Below, piece after piece: positions 1 to 9,192 of a DNA stretch of 64,000 nt. The position numbers and the translations under genes are program-made. Within the stretch, counting starts at the first letter, position 1; every line of letters begins with the position of its first letter. The stretch is from Liolophura sinensis (taxonomy: Eukaryota > Mollusca > Polyplacophora > Chitonida > Chitonidae): the NCBI RefSeq assembly GCF_032854445.1, contig NC_088303.1, positions 69,501 to 133,500 on the forward strand. Reading direction: 5' to 3'. The notes beneath the pieces were generated by a model that was given only the letters and a program-made list of their open reading frames with translations, was not told the origin of the DNA and ran no database searches.

Positions 1-23
1 CCATGGTTAACGGTGCCAAGTAC

Positions 24-439
24 TTACCATAGCAGGAGAGAGACCACAGCACTGCTAAACGCCTGTTCAACAAACGGGTCTGTGGCGAGCTGTGCCATGA
101 GCTTGGTCGATTCTCGGGTGGGATTGGTAGGAACCAGCTGGCCGCCCTTACCTATGATCTCAAGAACATACCTCCGAGACCGTTAACCATTCGTGCACCG
201 AGCTTAGCCTCGTACCGGGAGTGCAGCCTTTCAACGTCTTCGTCGCTCATGGCGTCGACCTCAGCGGCTGTTACGTCTTTTCCCAGATATCGCTTGACCT
301 GCCCACCAACCGCAAGTGCCGCCAGCCTCTCCCTGAGCTGCCGTGCATGTTGGCTGGGGTTGGACTGTAGGCTGGGCTGTTGGCTGGGCTCCTCCTCCTC
401 GGCGCCCACAATCTCGTCTATAACCTCGTCGGTATCCAT
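24..439 (-). pseudogene. Conserved accessory gene of the viral element, frameshifted
   Basis: The ATG at 439 opens a frame of 95 residues that ends at 152. The neighbouring frame continues without a stop from about 160 down to a TAA at 24-26 and ends in a hydrophobic stretch, so I read one gene of about 137 codons with a single frameshift near 155-165. The N-terminus is acidic (EEEEP), followed by a Gln/Ser-rich stretch and then a charged helical part containing DAMSDEDVERLHSRYEAKLG. It lies 25 bases downstream of the ATPase stop on the same strand. The function is unknown. The motif looks like a conserved small protein of this element type, but I cannot name it. Confidence 0.6.
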
Positions 440-446
440 GATTAAT

Positions 447-464
447 ACGTAGGGGCGCCTACGT
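447..464. repeat. 18-bp inverted repeat between ATPase and the next gene
   Basis: ACGTAGG and CCTACGT form perfect 7-bp arms around a 4-base loop. It sits in the 25-bp gap between the ATPase stop (465-467) and the start codon at 439, next to an AT-rich TATATATTA run. It could be an operator-like or promoter element for the downstream gene, or a transcript hairpin. This is inference from position only. Confidence 0.45.
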
Positions 465-1079
465 CTAATATATAATCTTAGGTGTGGCGGGTGTATCAGT
501 CATTAGCAGGAGCTTAGAATGCGGATTGTTCTTGAGCTTCTGTCGAACCTCTGCCTTTTCGCTCTCGGCCTCGATGATGTGGTTCTCCTCCAGGCATTCG
601 TTGAACGAATGCCGATCTTTGCAGTGGAATAAAGCCACCCACCTTGTCAGCTTGCGAAAGTCTTTGAGGACGGCGTTGTATTTCTGAGTGAGGACCCAGA
701 CGCTTTGCTTTGCATGACGGCCCGATAAAGCCATGAATGACAGCATTTTTTGTTTCTTCTTCATCGCCTCCAACGCGCTACCATTATCGATGATGTATAG
801 GGTGGGCTCCCCCTCGAACAGTCTGTAGAAAGCTCTATGGCATTCGTTGAGCTGCTCGCCGGGATCAAAACACTAGACCTCAAGGTCAGACAGTATCCAT
901 CGCCGCAGGTACGCCTCGTTATGCTTAAGAGTGGGGCACAGGATCACAATGTGATGAAAAAAATCGCGGAAAGGGCCCTTAAGCAGATCCAACACGAAGA
1001 CTGTTTTGCCGTAGTTCGTCTGCCCACAAATTATCGTGCAGTGGACGTCATCAATAAAGCGCGCTAACGAATCTACCAT
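465..1079 (-). pseudogene. Viral genome-packaging ATPase (A32/FtsK-HerA type), one internal stop
   Basis: The frame from the ATG at 1079 to the TAG at 465-467 spans 205 codons and is interrupted once, by a TAG at 873-875. Residues 19-26 read GQTNYGKT, a Walker A P-loop (1002-1025). LYIIDN at 783-800 fits a Walker B strand ending in an acidic residue. Length and motif order fit the A32-like packaging ATPases of Polintons and adintoviruses, which drive DNA into the capsid. The start overlaps the 3' end of the capsid gene by 29 bases. The part after the stop uses TTG 773 only as an artefact of ORF calling; the frame is continuous with the first part. A recent nonsense mutation is the simplest explanation. 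Confidence 0.75.
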
Positions 1080-2324
1080 TCTGGATGTGCAGCTTTGCGT
1101 CCATAATTACACAGGGATATACGTTCAACACGCCGGGATCTTCTCTCTCTTTTGTCACCTGCATCGTAATCCCCTCGCTGGCGTTCAGAACGCGTCTCCA
1201 ACTGCCATGCAGCTCGTCATCGTCGCTTGGCCGAAGGTCAAGCCAGAATTCGTGCTTGTGTGTTAAGAACTCTTCCAGGGAGACGTCTGCCAGGCCTAAG
1301 TCTTTTACGACCCTGGCCATCTCAGAGTCCCGCTTTCGTAGGGGTAAACTGGCGAAGAACCTCTGGACCTCGCCCCATTGCTGGTACGCCCGCATGCCCT
1401 GGCTGTACAGCTGATTGCGGACCCCTTCTATTGTGACTTCTACTTTGGTGATCTTCGGGTTGTAGAAGGATTCCGTCCTCCTCTCCCACGGGGTTCTTTT
1501 AGCCTCAAACAACATGAGAATGCTCTTCATTGCTCTCGCGGGTGTGCTCAGGTTTATGTTCCAAAGAGTATCAGACTTGTCCTTCACAAACTTTCGGTGG
1601 CGGAGGACGCGATCATACAGAATGGAAACTGGGTGCGGATCTGTCCAGCGAGCTCCTCTTCGGTGACCATATCGAACTCCAGGCTGATGTTGTCGATGGT
1701 GTAAGTCGCGTCGGCATCGCCTGTTTTCTGGATGACCCGACTGTAATCGTTGAACGTCAGTTCGTACTCCAGTCGGTCGGCCAAGGCACTCTGGTAGAAT
1801 GGCATGTGGCTATCTAGAAGCTCAAAGTCTAGCGTGATGTGGAACCGGCTGCCAAAGGCGCGAGCGATGGCTTTTTCTCCAGCATCGTCGTTACTTGAGT
1901 CCTCCGCTCCGACTCGAAGTTTATGCATGTTTTCGCTGCCGATGCCTTGGTAGGCCGCATTCTTCCGTTTGGTTTTGGTCGGCCATAAGTCGCCGTAGCA
2001 ATGAAACACATCAGAGTCGTCGATGGACATTACCTCATTCCCGCTTATTCTGATCGTGGTTTTCTTGACTACTGCGCGTCCGAGATTCCCGACCACTGTG
2101 GCGTTCGGGTCGGATGAATTGATCGTGATCGAGAAGGCCAAGCGCACGGTACCGGGCACAATGACGTCATTTGGGCCGTGGTTGGGGAAGCGGACCAAGA
2201 GTTATTGATTCTGGTCGATCGTACTCGGGTTGTTGGTGACGACCAAGGACTGCCGTACACCTTGTATCCCCCGAGGCTTACGGAGTGTTCTAAAAGTGTT
2301 TAGCCTGAGTCCGTATGCATCCAT
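1051..2324 (-). pseudogene. Major capsid protein (hexon-like) of the viral element, broken
   Basis: The start is the ATG at 2322-2324 (MDAYGLR...), which extends the obvious capsid frame upstream. A TAA at 2202-2204 interrupts it, and a frameshift in roughly 1585-1625 moves the reading from the 2198 frame to the frame ending at 1051. Total span is about 424 codons. Segments such as RISGNEVMSIDDSDVFHCYG, LEYELTFNDYSRVI and VEVTIEGVRNQLYSQGMRAY are the conserved body of a capsid family I associate with animal Polinton-like elements; double jelly-roll folding is inferred from that family. It lies directly upstream of the ATPase, with a 29-bp overlap, the usual morphogenesis-module neighbour. At least two lesions mean no functional capsid can be made. 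Confidence 0.7.
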
Positions 2325-2368
2325 TGTGTGTATTGAAGGTATACCTTGCAATGTTCAATACGAGGATT
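2325..2368. promoter_or_regulatory. Divergent promoter between the capsid gene and the plus-strand gene at 2369
   Basis: Only 44 bases separate two divergent start codons (2324 minus, 2369 plus). They contain a perfect 12-bp palindrome AAGGTATACCTT (2336-2347). This is enclosed by an outer inverted repeat, GTATTGAA (2330-2337) and TTCAATAC (2354-2361). A symmetric element centred between two divergent genes is what a shared bidirectional promoter or operator would look like. A related TGTATACCTAATAAG-like string lies upstream of the minus-strand gene starting at 8016. Function is inferred. Confidence 0.5.
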
Positions 2369-3719
2369 ATGTCAGACTTTGACATTCCGGCGTTCGACGA
2401 CGTCGAAGAGGAGAACGCCCAAGACGATGTCAGAGAGGACAAAAAAACCTACGACGAGCAGGCCACTCTCCGTGCATGTGGTGATGTCCAGATCGGGGTG
2501 GTTCCCGAGCAACAAAGCTTTGATGATGAGTTCCTCAAATCCCCAGAAGGAAGGATATTAGCGCAAGCCGTTAATGGTTATTCCAACAACTTGGAGGAGA
2601 TGTATAAACTCACATCCAAAAGTCTCACACGTCATTACATGAATTTTTAGATTAGCAAAGGGAAAGTGCGACTCAAGGATTACCTCGAAGTGGACCTCAT
2701 CCACAAACTAAGAGGTAGACCGAAAACCCTCACAACAGTTGCCTCAAAAAAGGACGGGTGATGCTATTTGAGAGGGGCAGTTCTTTACAGACTGGAACAG
2801 AAGTGAACCGACAACGTTGCATCCGAATGCAGTCGCAGCCCTGGTGAAAGCGAGTTCAGAACTCGGTGCCGTGGCAGCCGAGTCAGAAACCATACCGCTG
2901 GAGGATTTAAACCAACCAGCGAAAAAGACCTCTGATGCTATCCACACACTACTGGAAACAAGCTTGACAGATAGTGAGGTCGGGCGGGCTCTTGAAACGA
3001 TAAACGACCCTCCTCTTCCCATGCGAGAACTTCTGGGGCTTGACAAGGCACTGCAGACCTCAAAAGGCGAACACGCGAATAACCTCGCCAAGCTGTCAAG
3101 TCTCGATAAGTACATCGCAAAAGAAAAACGGAAGTTGGGGGAGGCCCCTGATGAATTCTCCCGGAGCCTGATCGAAGACCGGATAAGGAATCTCGAGGAC
3201 GAGAGGGTGGCCCGGCTCGAAGCAGCCTCTTTAACGGGCGAAGCCCTGCGCACGCAAATACACCGCATCAAGCAGACGATCGATCGCATCCTACACAAGG
3301 ATACCACTCTGGCCGAGTGCGTCCGCACCCTCTTCCGGGAGCAGGGAATAACCGTGGTCTCCATTCTCACGGCAATTGGGATGGCGATCTCGACACTGGG
3401 GCTAGCGATAAAGTTGGTGCTGACTGGCGGGTGCGGCGGGGGCTTCCAGCCAACACCACCTCCATCCGACGGGCGTGGTCTTAAAGAATGGGTGAAAAAG
3501 CATCTCCAGTCCCTGGCGCGCGCCCTTGGCAAGCTGGCTGGGAAGGCTGCCGCTGCGATTCCGGGTATTATTGGCAGTATCGTGTCCTGGCTACTGAACC
3601 TTCTCTTGAAAGCGGCTGGGTGGCTGGCCGATAATGCCTGGGCTCTAGTCGTCGCAGTAGGTGGCCTAATGCTCGTGGCTGTTCGCAATTATTTAATGCA
3701 TAGTCCACAGCAGCAGTAA
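2369..3719 (+). pseudogene. Large conserved structural/membrane protein of the viral element, broken
   Basis: The ATG at 2369 (MSDFDIPAFDDVEEEN) opens an acidic N-terminal region that stops at a TAG (2648-2650). The same frame resumes to a TGA (2759-2761), and a frameshift near 2750-2775 leads into the 300-residue frame ending at 3719. The second part has long charged helices with coiled-coil character (for example MRELLGLDKALQ and IEDRIRNLEDERVARLEAAS). A hydrophobic segment follows (VSILTAIGMAISTLGLAIKL), then a Gly/Pro linker and a C-terminal amphipathic/hydrophobic block (GKAAAAIPGIIGSIVSWLLN and WALVVAVGGLMLVAVRNYL). Such a membrane-active tail suggests a virion or membrane-penetration role, but that is speculation. 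Its 3' end overlaps the convergent gene at 3693 by 27 bases. Confidence 0.65.
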
Positions 3720-4939
3720 GCCGATACCAACCCCAGTGACGACGATGGCTGTCTTCTCCGCATTGTGATTCTTTTCCTTTAGGGGTTCTGCGGTGGGTGG
3801 TGGGACGCTTTCTTGTGGCTTAACGATCACGTTGGAAGGTGGTGGGACGCTTTCTTGTGGCTTAACGATCCCGTGGGAAGGTGCGGGCTTGTGCAAGGTG
3901 GGCGGTACTTTAGCGTTTACACCCTCTTTGGCGCCTAGCTTCTGGTCCTCTGTGGCCACGACGATTTTGTTGTTGTAGTTCGCCACATGGCCGATCTGCA
4001 GAAGCATGTTGCTGGGGGCCATATATAGGCCTATGCCATACACAAAGTCTGCAGCGCTCCCGGCATACTGTAGCACGTCCTGGTAGCGTTTGATAGCAGA
4101 CGGAAGGTCGATCGGAGAGGAAATAGCGTCTTCAACGTTCGCGGCAAACTGTTTTTGCGCGTCGAAGGCTGTGCCCGTGCCTAGAATACGCGCCCTTGTT
4201 TGCGCTTGGGCGCCTAGAATAGCCCACACGTCTGTCCGGATGAAATCGTTTCGGCGCTCTACGCCCGGCTGCGTGAATCCTTGGGATGTGTCGACAATGA
4301 ACGACGCCCAAGCCTCCTCGGCGTCCTGCTCGATGTAGTCGACGTGGAGCGCTGTAGGCTTTCTAGAGAACGACATCCTGCTCGGATCGAAGGTCCCATC
4401 GCCAACGAGGCTGTAGGCCGTTCTCGTGATGTAGTTATATGCCACTCCGAGGCCTTTATTCACCCCCCTGCGCCTCCTGTCTGTGTGCTTATGTACGCGA
4501 AATTTCCTACAAATCCTCTCATAGTCCCTCTCGTCGTGGGGGTTTTTGAATGTCGCACACGCACTGTCTTGCGGCAGGGGATGCGCCTAACTTGGTAAAA
4601 CACATGGAACGTGTACAGGGCCCTTATTTGTTCGTCGGGGGCGAGAAGATGGTATTTTACCGAGACGTCGCAGCCCGTGCTTGCGCACCAGACCGTGAAG
4701 TTCAATTGGTTCTGCCAAAATTGCATAGGATTGGTGTTCCAGGCCCGAACAATGTCATTGCTGGTTATCTTTGACAGGTGGTACTTGGCCAACACATCTG
4801 TGAACTGGACTGGAAAGGCCTTCTTTTCATCGATGTAGATGTCAAATCGCGTGAGCTGCTCTGCGTGGGTTTGGATACTATGAAATGCACCGGCCTTTTA
4901 AGTGGCCTCTCTATTGAACGTGTAAGCCTCGCTCTTCAT
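3693..4939 (-). pseudogene. Conserved gene with C-terminal membrane anchor, broken
   Basis: The ATG at 4937-4939 starts a frame interrupted by a TAA at 4898-4900. It continues open through a conserved segment (LSKITSNDIVRAWNTNPMQF, about 4740-4795), then shifts frame near 4580-4595 into the 256-residue frame ending at 3693. Total span is about 415 codons. Near the C-terminus a Pro-rich tandem repeat (two copies of VKPQESVPPP, DNA 3797-3880) is followed by a lysine-rich patch and a final hydrophobic anchor (TAIVVTGVGIGLLLLWTMH). This architecture suggests a membrane-tethered or minor virion protein. The family is familiar from animal Polinton-like loci but I cannot assign a function. The start codon lies one base from the start of the divergent penton-like gene. 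Confidence 0.65.
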
Positions 4940-4940
4940 C

Positions 4941-5450
4941 GTGGCTAAAATGTTCATCACATTGACTGACACTCTAAATGGGGCACAGCACACGCTGCCT
5001 CATACCCTTAACAACCTCGACGGCCGCCTTAAAACCGCCCTTCGCGAGATAACATTCTACCCAGCCTGGGTGAATATCCCCACCGGGGTGGGCCAAGAGC
5101 TTGCCCCCCATCTTAGGGTTCTCCGACGGGATTGCGCCCATAGGGGGACTATGGAGGGTGAACAGCTACCTAACTTGTTCACACACAAAGAAGTCTTCAT
5201 GCATTTGGATGAACTGAGCACCTCAGAAAACGTGAGAATAACCTCAGATTTCGGTGGCGGTTCAACACTACTTCAGGCCATCGCCGTGACTAGTGAAGGG
5301 ATAAACTGCGGGAAGACGGTTTCATTTCCCAACCCACAGTACAAAGCCTTGCGCTACGACTATATAACACACTTGACCGTGGCACTTTTAGATAAAAACG
5401 GTAAGTATATTAATGTAGGGTACCTCAGTGCTACCATAGATATACAATGA
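4941..5450 (+). pseudogene. Penton-like minor capsid gene, copy A (internally deleted)
   Basis: The open frame runs from GTG 4941 (ATG at 4950) to a TGA at 5448-5450, 169 residues. It begins with a beta-strand-rich part (TLNNLDGRLKTALREITFYP, then IPTGVG) and ends with LDKNGKYINVGYLSATIDIQ. Compared with the second copy (5630-6289), about 158 bp after IPTGVG are missing, which joins the front and back halves. I read it as a single jelly-roll, penton-like minor capsid protein, mainly from its place in the element and its beta-rich look. The stop overlaps the next ATG (ATGA, 5447-5450), suggesting coupled genes. The deletion probably destroys function even though the frame is open. Confidence 0.55.
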
Positions 5451-5926
5451 GTATGGATGACGCAGCCGGTACCAGGTCTGCGTGCCTGTCTTTAAGCGAC
5501 TTGGCAGATGTGTCGGATTTCGAATTCGAAGGCCAGGAAGGTAAAATCTACGCCTTCGAGTTTAAAAGTGGCAAGTACATCCGCAAAAATATTGCGGTGG
5601 GGCAAGCAGAACCTGCCACGATTGTTTTAAAGTCCTTCTCATTGATTGACGTTCTAAATGGGAAGCAGTACGAGCTGCCTTTTACTCTTAACAACCTCGA
5701 CGGCTGCCTAAAAACCGCCCTTCGCGAGATAACTTTCTACCCGAACTGGGTGCATATCCCCACCGGAGTGGGCTTCTTGCTTGATGACGAACGTGTTGAA
5801 GTGCCGAGAGGCGACTACAATGTTTGTGTGCTGAGCAAGGTTATATTCCGCCCGCGTGGGGTTTCTCTGGAAGTAAATGAAGGTACGGGCCGCTTAGTCC
5901 TTTCCTCCCTAAAAATTCCATCATAA
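5447..5926 (+). pseudogene. Chimeric ORF made by tandem duplication: N-terminus of the 6290 gene fused to penton-like copy B
   Basis: The first 60 or so residues (TRSACLSLSDLADVSDFEFE) match the start of the gene at 6290 (PRSACLSLSDLADVSKFELQ). After QAEPAT (about 5620) the sequence switches to a second copy of the penton-like front half (TLNNLDGCLKTALREITFYP). This copy keeps the stretch deleted from copy A. The frame ends at 5926 (LKIPS then TAA), and the rest of copy B continues out of frame. The join marks the breakpoint of a tandem duplication of about 840 bp. The chimera is unlikely to be functional. Confidence 0.65.
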
Positions 5927-6289
5927 CGCTCCAAGAGCTTTCCCCCATCTTACGGTTCCCCAAAGGGATTGCGCCCAAAGGGGGGATTATGGAGGGTGAT
6001 AAGCCATCTAAATTGGTCCCGTAAAAAGAAATCTTCTTTCATTTAGATGAACTGAACACCTCAAAAAACGTGAGAATAACCTCACGTTACAGAGGCGGTT
6101 CCACACTACTTCAGGCCATCGCCGTGACTGATTACGGAGTAAGTGCTGGAAGCCTGTTTCATTTCCCAACCCACAGTACAAAGCCTTGCTCGCCGACAAT
6201 ATAACGCACTTGACCGTAACGCTTTTAGACAAACACGACAGGCATATGAATGTAGGAAACCTCAGTGCTAGCCTAGAAATACAAGGAGT
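5927..6289 (+). pseudogene. Decayed 3' half of penton-like copy B
   Basis: Nucleotide similarity to 5104-5446 is obvious along the whole stretch (for example CCCCCATCTTA, GATTGCGCCCA and GTGAGAATAACCTCA occur in both in the same order), at an offset of about 838 bp. Translation switches frame several times and contains stops. This is therefore a dead duplicate of the back half of the penton-like gene, ending just before the ATG at 6290. Confidence 0.65.
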
Positions 6290-7114
6290 ATGGTGGACGC
6301 AGCCGGTCCCAGGTCTGCGTGCCTGTCTTTAAGCGACTTGGCTGATGTGTCGAAGTTCGAACTTCAAGGTCAGGCAGGTAAAATCTACGCCTTCGAGTTT
6401 CAAAGTGGCAAGTACAGCCGTAAAAAGATTACGGGGCAAGCAGAACCTGCCACGTTTCCTTCCCTTCACGATGTCTCATCCTCTGTAAAGCAAGAGCGCA
6501 GGTCGCCTTCTGAGGTGATTGAAGAACAAAAACTCTCATTAATTCGCTTTGAAGACCGCTTTGTTCTTAGCAGAGCTGGCGACCCCGATTGGTTTGTAGA
6601 TGTGAAGGTGACCCCGATGACGGTCGAGGCCGACGGGGCCCTGGTGAAAAAAGTTTTCAACTCCGGAACCTCTTTCGTGTCGTGGGTACCAACCAGCGAC
6701 TGTCATATAGCTTTGGGTGGAAGAGGTTACTTCACACTATCTGCGGCGCCGGATGTAGAGACCGTGCGTCTTAGCGCGCACTCTATGTCTACCGCCATGC
6801 TACGAATAAACCCTGTATCTATAATTATCTTCAACATCATACTTGGCGTGGCCTCTCAGCGCCGTTCCTCCTTGATTACCGGGGTGAGACTAAAGTGGCC
6901 TGCAGAGCACGATGGAAAGGAGCTCAGGCTTATGATCAAATTACAGACCCAGGACGATCCAGTCATCCGGAGCTCTCTCGAGGATATACGGGTCTTTGCA
7001 GGGAGCGATGTCGGTCTCAATGACATCAATTTAGAGTCCGGTATAAGACTTCGCAGCTTTCGTGTTAGTATTCCCGATGACGATTTAGAGTTTACCGACG
7101 TTGTTGATTCGTAG
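6290..7114 (+). CDS. Unknown viral-element protein, 274 residues, open
   Basis: One of the few longer uninterrupted frames in the viral block, from the ATG at 6290 to a TAG at 7112-7114. The N-terminus (ACLSLSDLADVSKFELQGQ, then GKIYAFEFQSGKYSRKK) is the part duplicated at 5447. The centre is beta-rich with little charge patterning (for example DPDWFVDVKVTPM and WVPTSDCHIALGGRGYFTLS). The C-terminus is acidic (VSIPDDDLEFTDVVDS). There is no signal peptide or clear membrane segment apart from a short hydrophobic strand (INPVSIIIFNIILGVA). A virion or fibre-like protein is possible given the beta-rich look and the penton neighbour, but no family is recognised. The open frame hints that it decayed later or by chance has no stop. 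Confidence 0.6.
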   Translation: MVDAAGPRSACLSLSDLADVSKFELQGQAGKIYAFEFQSGKYSRKKITGQAEPATFPSLHDVSSSVKQERRSPSEVIEEQKLSLIRFEDRFVLSRAGDPDWFVDVKVTPMTVEADGALVKKVFNSGTSFVSWVPTSDCHIALGGRGYFTLSAAPDVETVRLSAHSMSTAMLRINPVSIIIFNIILGVASQRRSSLITGVRLKWPAEHDGKELRLMIKLQTQDDPVIRSSLEDIRVFAGSDVGLNDINLESGIRLRSFRVSIPDDDLEFTDVVDS

Positions 7115-7124
7115 GACGGATAAT

Positions 7125-7750
7125 ATGGGACGACTGTACCCAGCGATCACCCAGCGACGGATGACCACCCCTTGGCCCCGACCGCGCAGATGGTTGAAAA
7201 CCCCCCGGAGGGCGTGGCGCACGCCCATCGCCTGCAGTATATCAGCGAAATACAGAGGTAGTTTGAATCTGAGCGAGATCTCCGCCGGGCCTTGTACCAA
7301 AAGCACCGGCGCGGTGTCTTAGCCGCCGAGGCCCTTGATTCGGCCATGCTCACGGCCGGTTTGGGACTAGGGGTTGCAGGTGTGGGACTACTCACAACAA
7401 TAATTGCAGCACCTGCTGTCTTGGCTATGGAAGCTGCGGCCATACCTTGTGGTGTCTTAAATATCGCCGGAAAATTCGTTAGCCGCCGACTTCACGCAAA
7501 GGCTGAGGCCAGACTAAACAGCATCCGTGCGCAGGTATCTACCGCATTATTTGATGGTGTTATTTCGGACGTAGAGTACAGGCAAGTCGTTCAGGAGCTC
7601 AATAACTTCTCTGATCTGAAGCAGGAGATACGCGCCAAGTCTCGTAAGACATTCAACGCCGTAGAGATCGATGAAAGCACGAAAAAACAGCTTATAGATC
7701 GCGGCCGAAAACTAGCTCGGCAAGAGCTGAAAAACGCTCTTTCCAAATGA
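7125..7750 (+). pseudogene. Small two-helix membrane protein of the viral element, broken N-terminus
   Basis: The main frame (7292-7750, 152 residues) is preceded in frame by a TAG at 7259-7261. Upstream of that, the same frame is open back to an ATG at 7190; an ATG at 7125 lies in another frame, so a frameshift near 7180 is also possible. Visible features are a hydrophobic double segment (LTAGLGLGVAGVGLLTTIIA and PAVLAMEAAAIPCGVLNIAG), then a basic stretch, then charged C-terminal helices (FDGVISDVEYRQVVQELNN). The gene type recurs in animal Polinton-like loci, to my knowledge without a known function. It ends just before the convergent minus-strand gene at about 7740-8016. Confidence 0.6.
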
Positions 7751-8016
7751 TGTTCTGGGGGTTGGGGTTGTTGCCTCATTAGCTCGGGCAGCAGCCGGTT
7801 TGCATAATACTGCCGGATGGGCTCGGGGTGATCCACCGAAGCGCACATGTCGTTAGTGAAGAGCTTCAGCACGAGCAGCCGGCCCGCATGGACGCGGCCG
7901 TCTTCAAACATGCTGTTGGTGACTTCTTTGTAGCCTCGCAAGTCTTGCACCGTGCCGACTAACTTCGCCCAAATAGGCCGGCTGGTCGTTTTCAGCGCGG
8001 AAGATCCCATGATCAT
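7591..8016 (-). CDS. Small conserved protein of the viral element; C-terminus reads antisense into its neighbour
   Basis: The start ATG at 8016 gives MIMGSSALKTTSRPIWAKLV, then a conserved-looking helical part (DGRVHAGRLLVLKLFTNDMC and IRQYYANRLLPELMRQQ). After about residue 90 (near 7745) the frame crosses into the antisense of the plus-strand gene, and the remaining residues are probably not native. A natural stop near 7740 may have been lost, or the two genes may really overlap. Upstream lies TACAATGAA at the start codon, shared with the polymerase-like gene start near 9150. The function is unknown. Confidence 0.5.
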   Translation of the reverse strand: MIMGSSALKTTSRPIWAKLVGTVQDLRGYKEVTNSMFEDGRVHAGRLLVLKLFTNDMCASVDHPEPIRQYYANRLLPELMRQQPQPPEHHLERAFFSSCRASFRPRSISCFFVLSSISTALNVLRDLARISCFRSEKLLSS

Positions 8017-8172
8017 TCATTGTATGCGCTGTATACCTAATAAGAAATTTCGATAGCCGCCAGACCCTCCGCTGGGGAAGGGGGGGGGGGGGGCGTGCGC
8101 CAGAACTTCTGAACCTCGCTGGGGGCCTCTATTTGTCAAGGGGAGGGTGTGCCAGAACCCTTCTTCCCTATA
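8017..8172. other. Decayed junction with gene remnant, G14 run and one copy of a long direct repeat
   Basis: From 8030 to 8065 the minus strand repeats the 3' end of the zinc-finger gene at 9193 (CTGGCGGCTATC), so this is a remnant of a second copy of that gene end. A run of 14 G follows at 8080-8093. From 8086 to 8176 lies a copy of the direct repeat also found at 9565-9668. The stretch looks like a recombination joint inside the element. Confidence 0.5.
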
Positions 8173-9168
8173 CTACTTGAGGCGATGCACGATCACGCCT
8201 TTGTCCCACCCGAACACGTTGATGGCAAGGTCGTTCTTTTCCTCCACTTTAGGGATCTGAGAAATGGGTGTGGGGGCGTCGATCCCACTAAAGTCAAGGC
8301 CATCATTGGTGGGATACTTTGTTGGTCTCTGACGGTCTCGGGCGGCTGGAAATAAGGCAGATCGGAGTGCTCATCGGAGGCAGTCGTCGTCTTTGTTCTT
8401 CACATTGATGACTGCTTTCTTTTTACTCACAGCTGCGGGTAGGAGGATGTAGGACCCGCCTCTCTGTGGCTGATACCTTGCAATGTCAAGCCAGAGTGTT
8501 TGCACGCTATGGACAACCCACCCTGACCCTCGCTGTGTCCATTTTTCTAGCACCTCCTGGATGGTGGGGAAGGCCTTATCTAGAGCCCCGTCAATGTCAC
8601 CGGCCTCTAAGAAGGCCTCCTGTTTGTTGTGGAGTATTGGGCTGGTATACTCTTCACTGCCATCGGCGTTGTCCTTTTGCAGCTGAACTCTGAGGCCTAG
8701 TTGGAACTTAACCCCGTTGAGTGCCAGGATCTGTTCTTCAAGCTTCTGGCGAATAATGGCTCGAATTTCTTCTAAGAAGGCTACTGGGTCCGTCCAAACG
8801 CCTTCGGGTACGTTCATCTGCCAGATCCGGAGGAGATTCCTTATGGCCCTGCCGGTGTTAATAAATTCTAGTTTCTTTTCGCCTAGCAATTCATCCAACT
8901 CCTCGTTACTGAGGAGGTTCTTGACATCTTGCTTCAACTCTTCGTTACTGAGGAGGTTCTTAACGTCTTGCTTCAACTCTTCGTTATTGATGTCTTGCAG
9001 CCGCTTCAACTCAGCCACAGCCGTTTTATACCTGTCGAGGATCGCCTGCAATTCTTCCAAGGCAATGCGGGACCGTGGGTACTTAGGCCGCACACCTAGG
9101 AGCGTCTCAAACTCCTCCCGTAGTGCTTGCGCTTTTTGATGGTGGTTCATTGTACGCGTCGATATCAT
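8173..9168 (-). pseudogene. N-terminal fragment of probable protein-primed DNA polymerase B
   Basis: ATGs at 9168 and 9150 open a frame of 265 residues to a TGA at 8371-8373. The same frame continues without frameshift for another 66 codons to a TAG at 8173-8175. Features are charged helices, a 42-bp tandem duplication (LKQDVKNLLSNEE twice, DNA 8902-8990), and a conserved block containing VQTLWLDIARYQPQRGGSYI and VINVKNKDDDC. After the TGA come conserved-looking stretches ending in VFGWDKGVIVHRLK. I associate this layout with the region upstream of the exonuclease domain in the large polymerases of animal Polinton-like elements. The exonuclease and polymerase motifs themselves are absent: the gene is cut at the direct repeat starting at 8176. 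The identification relies on family memory. Confidence 0.55.
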
Positions 9169-9192
9169 CCTTATACTAATAACATCAACTCT

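Noticed and set aside
8149-8355. 68-residue plus-strand ORF
   Set aside because: Antisense shadow of the continuing polymerase-like frame on the minus strand.
465-9168. Reading the in-frame TAG/TAA codons of the viral genes as recoded amino acids (alternative genetic code)
   Set aside because: TGA stops and several frameshifts are also present in the same genes, so ordinary decay explains the data.
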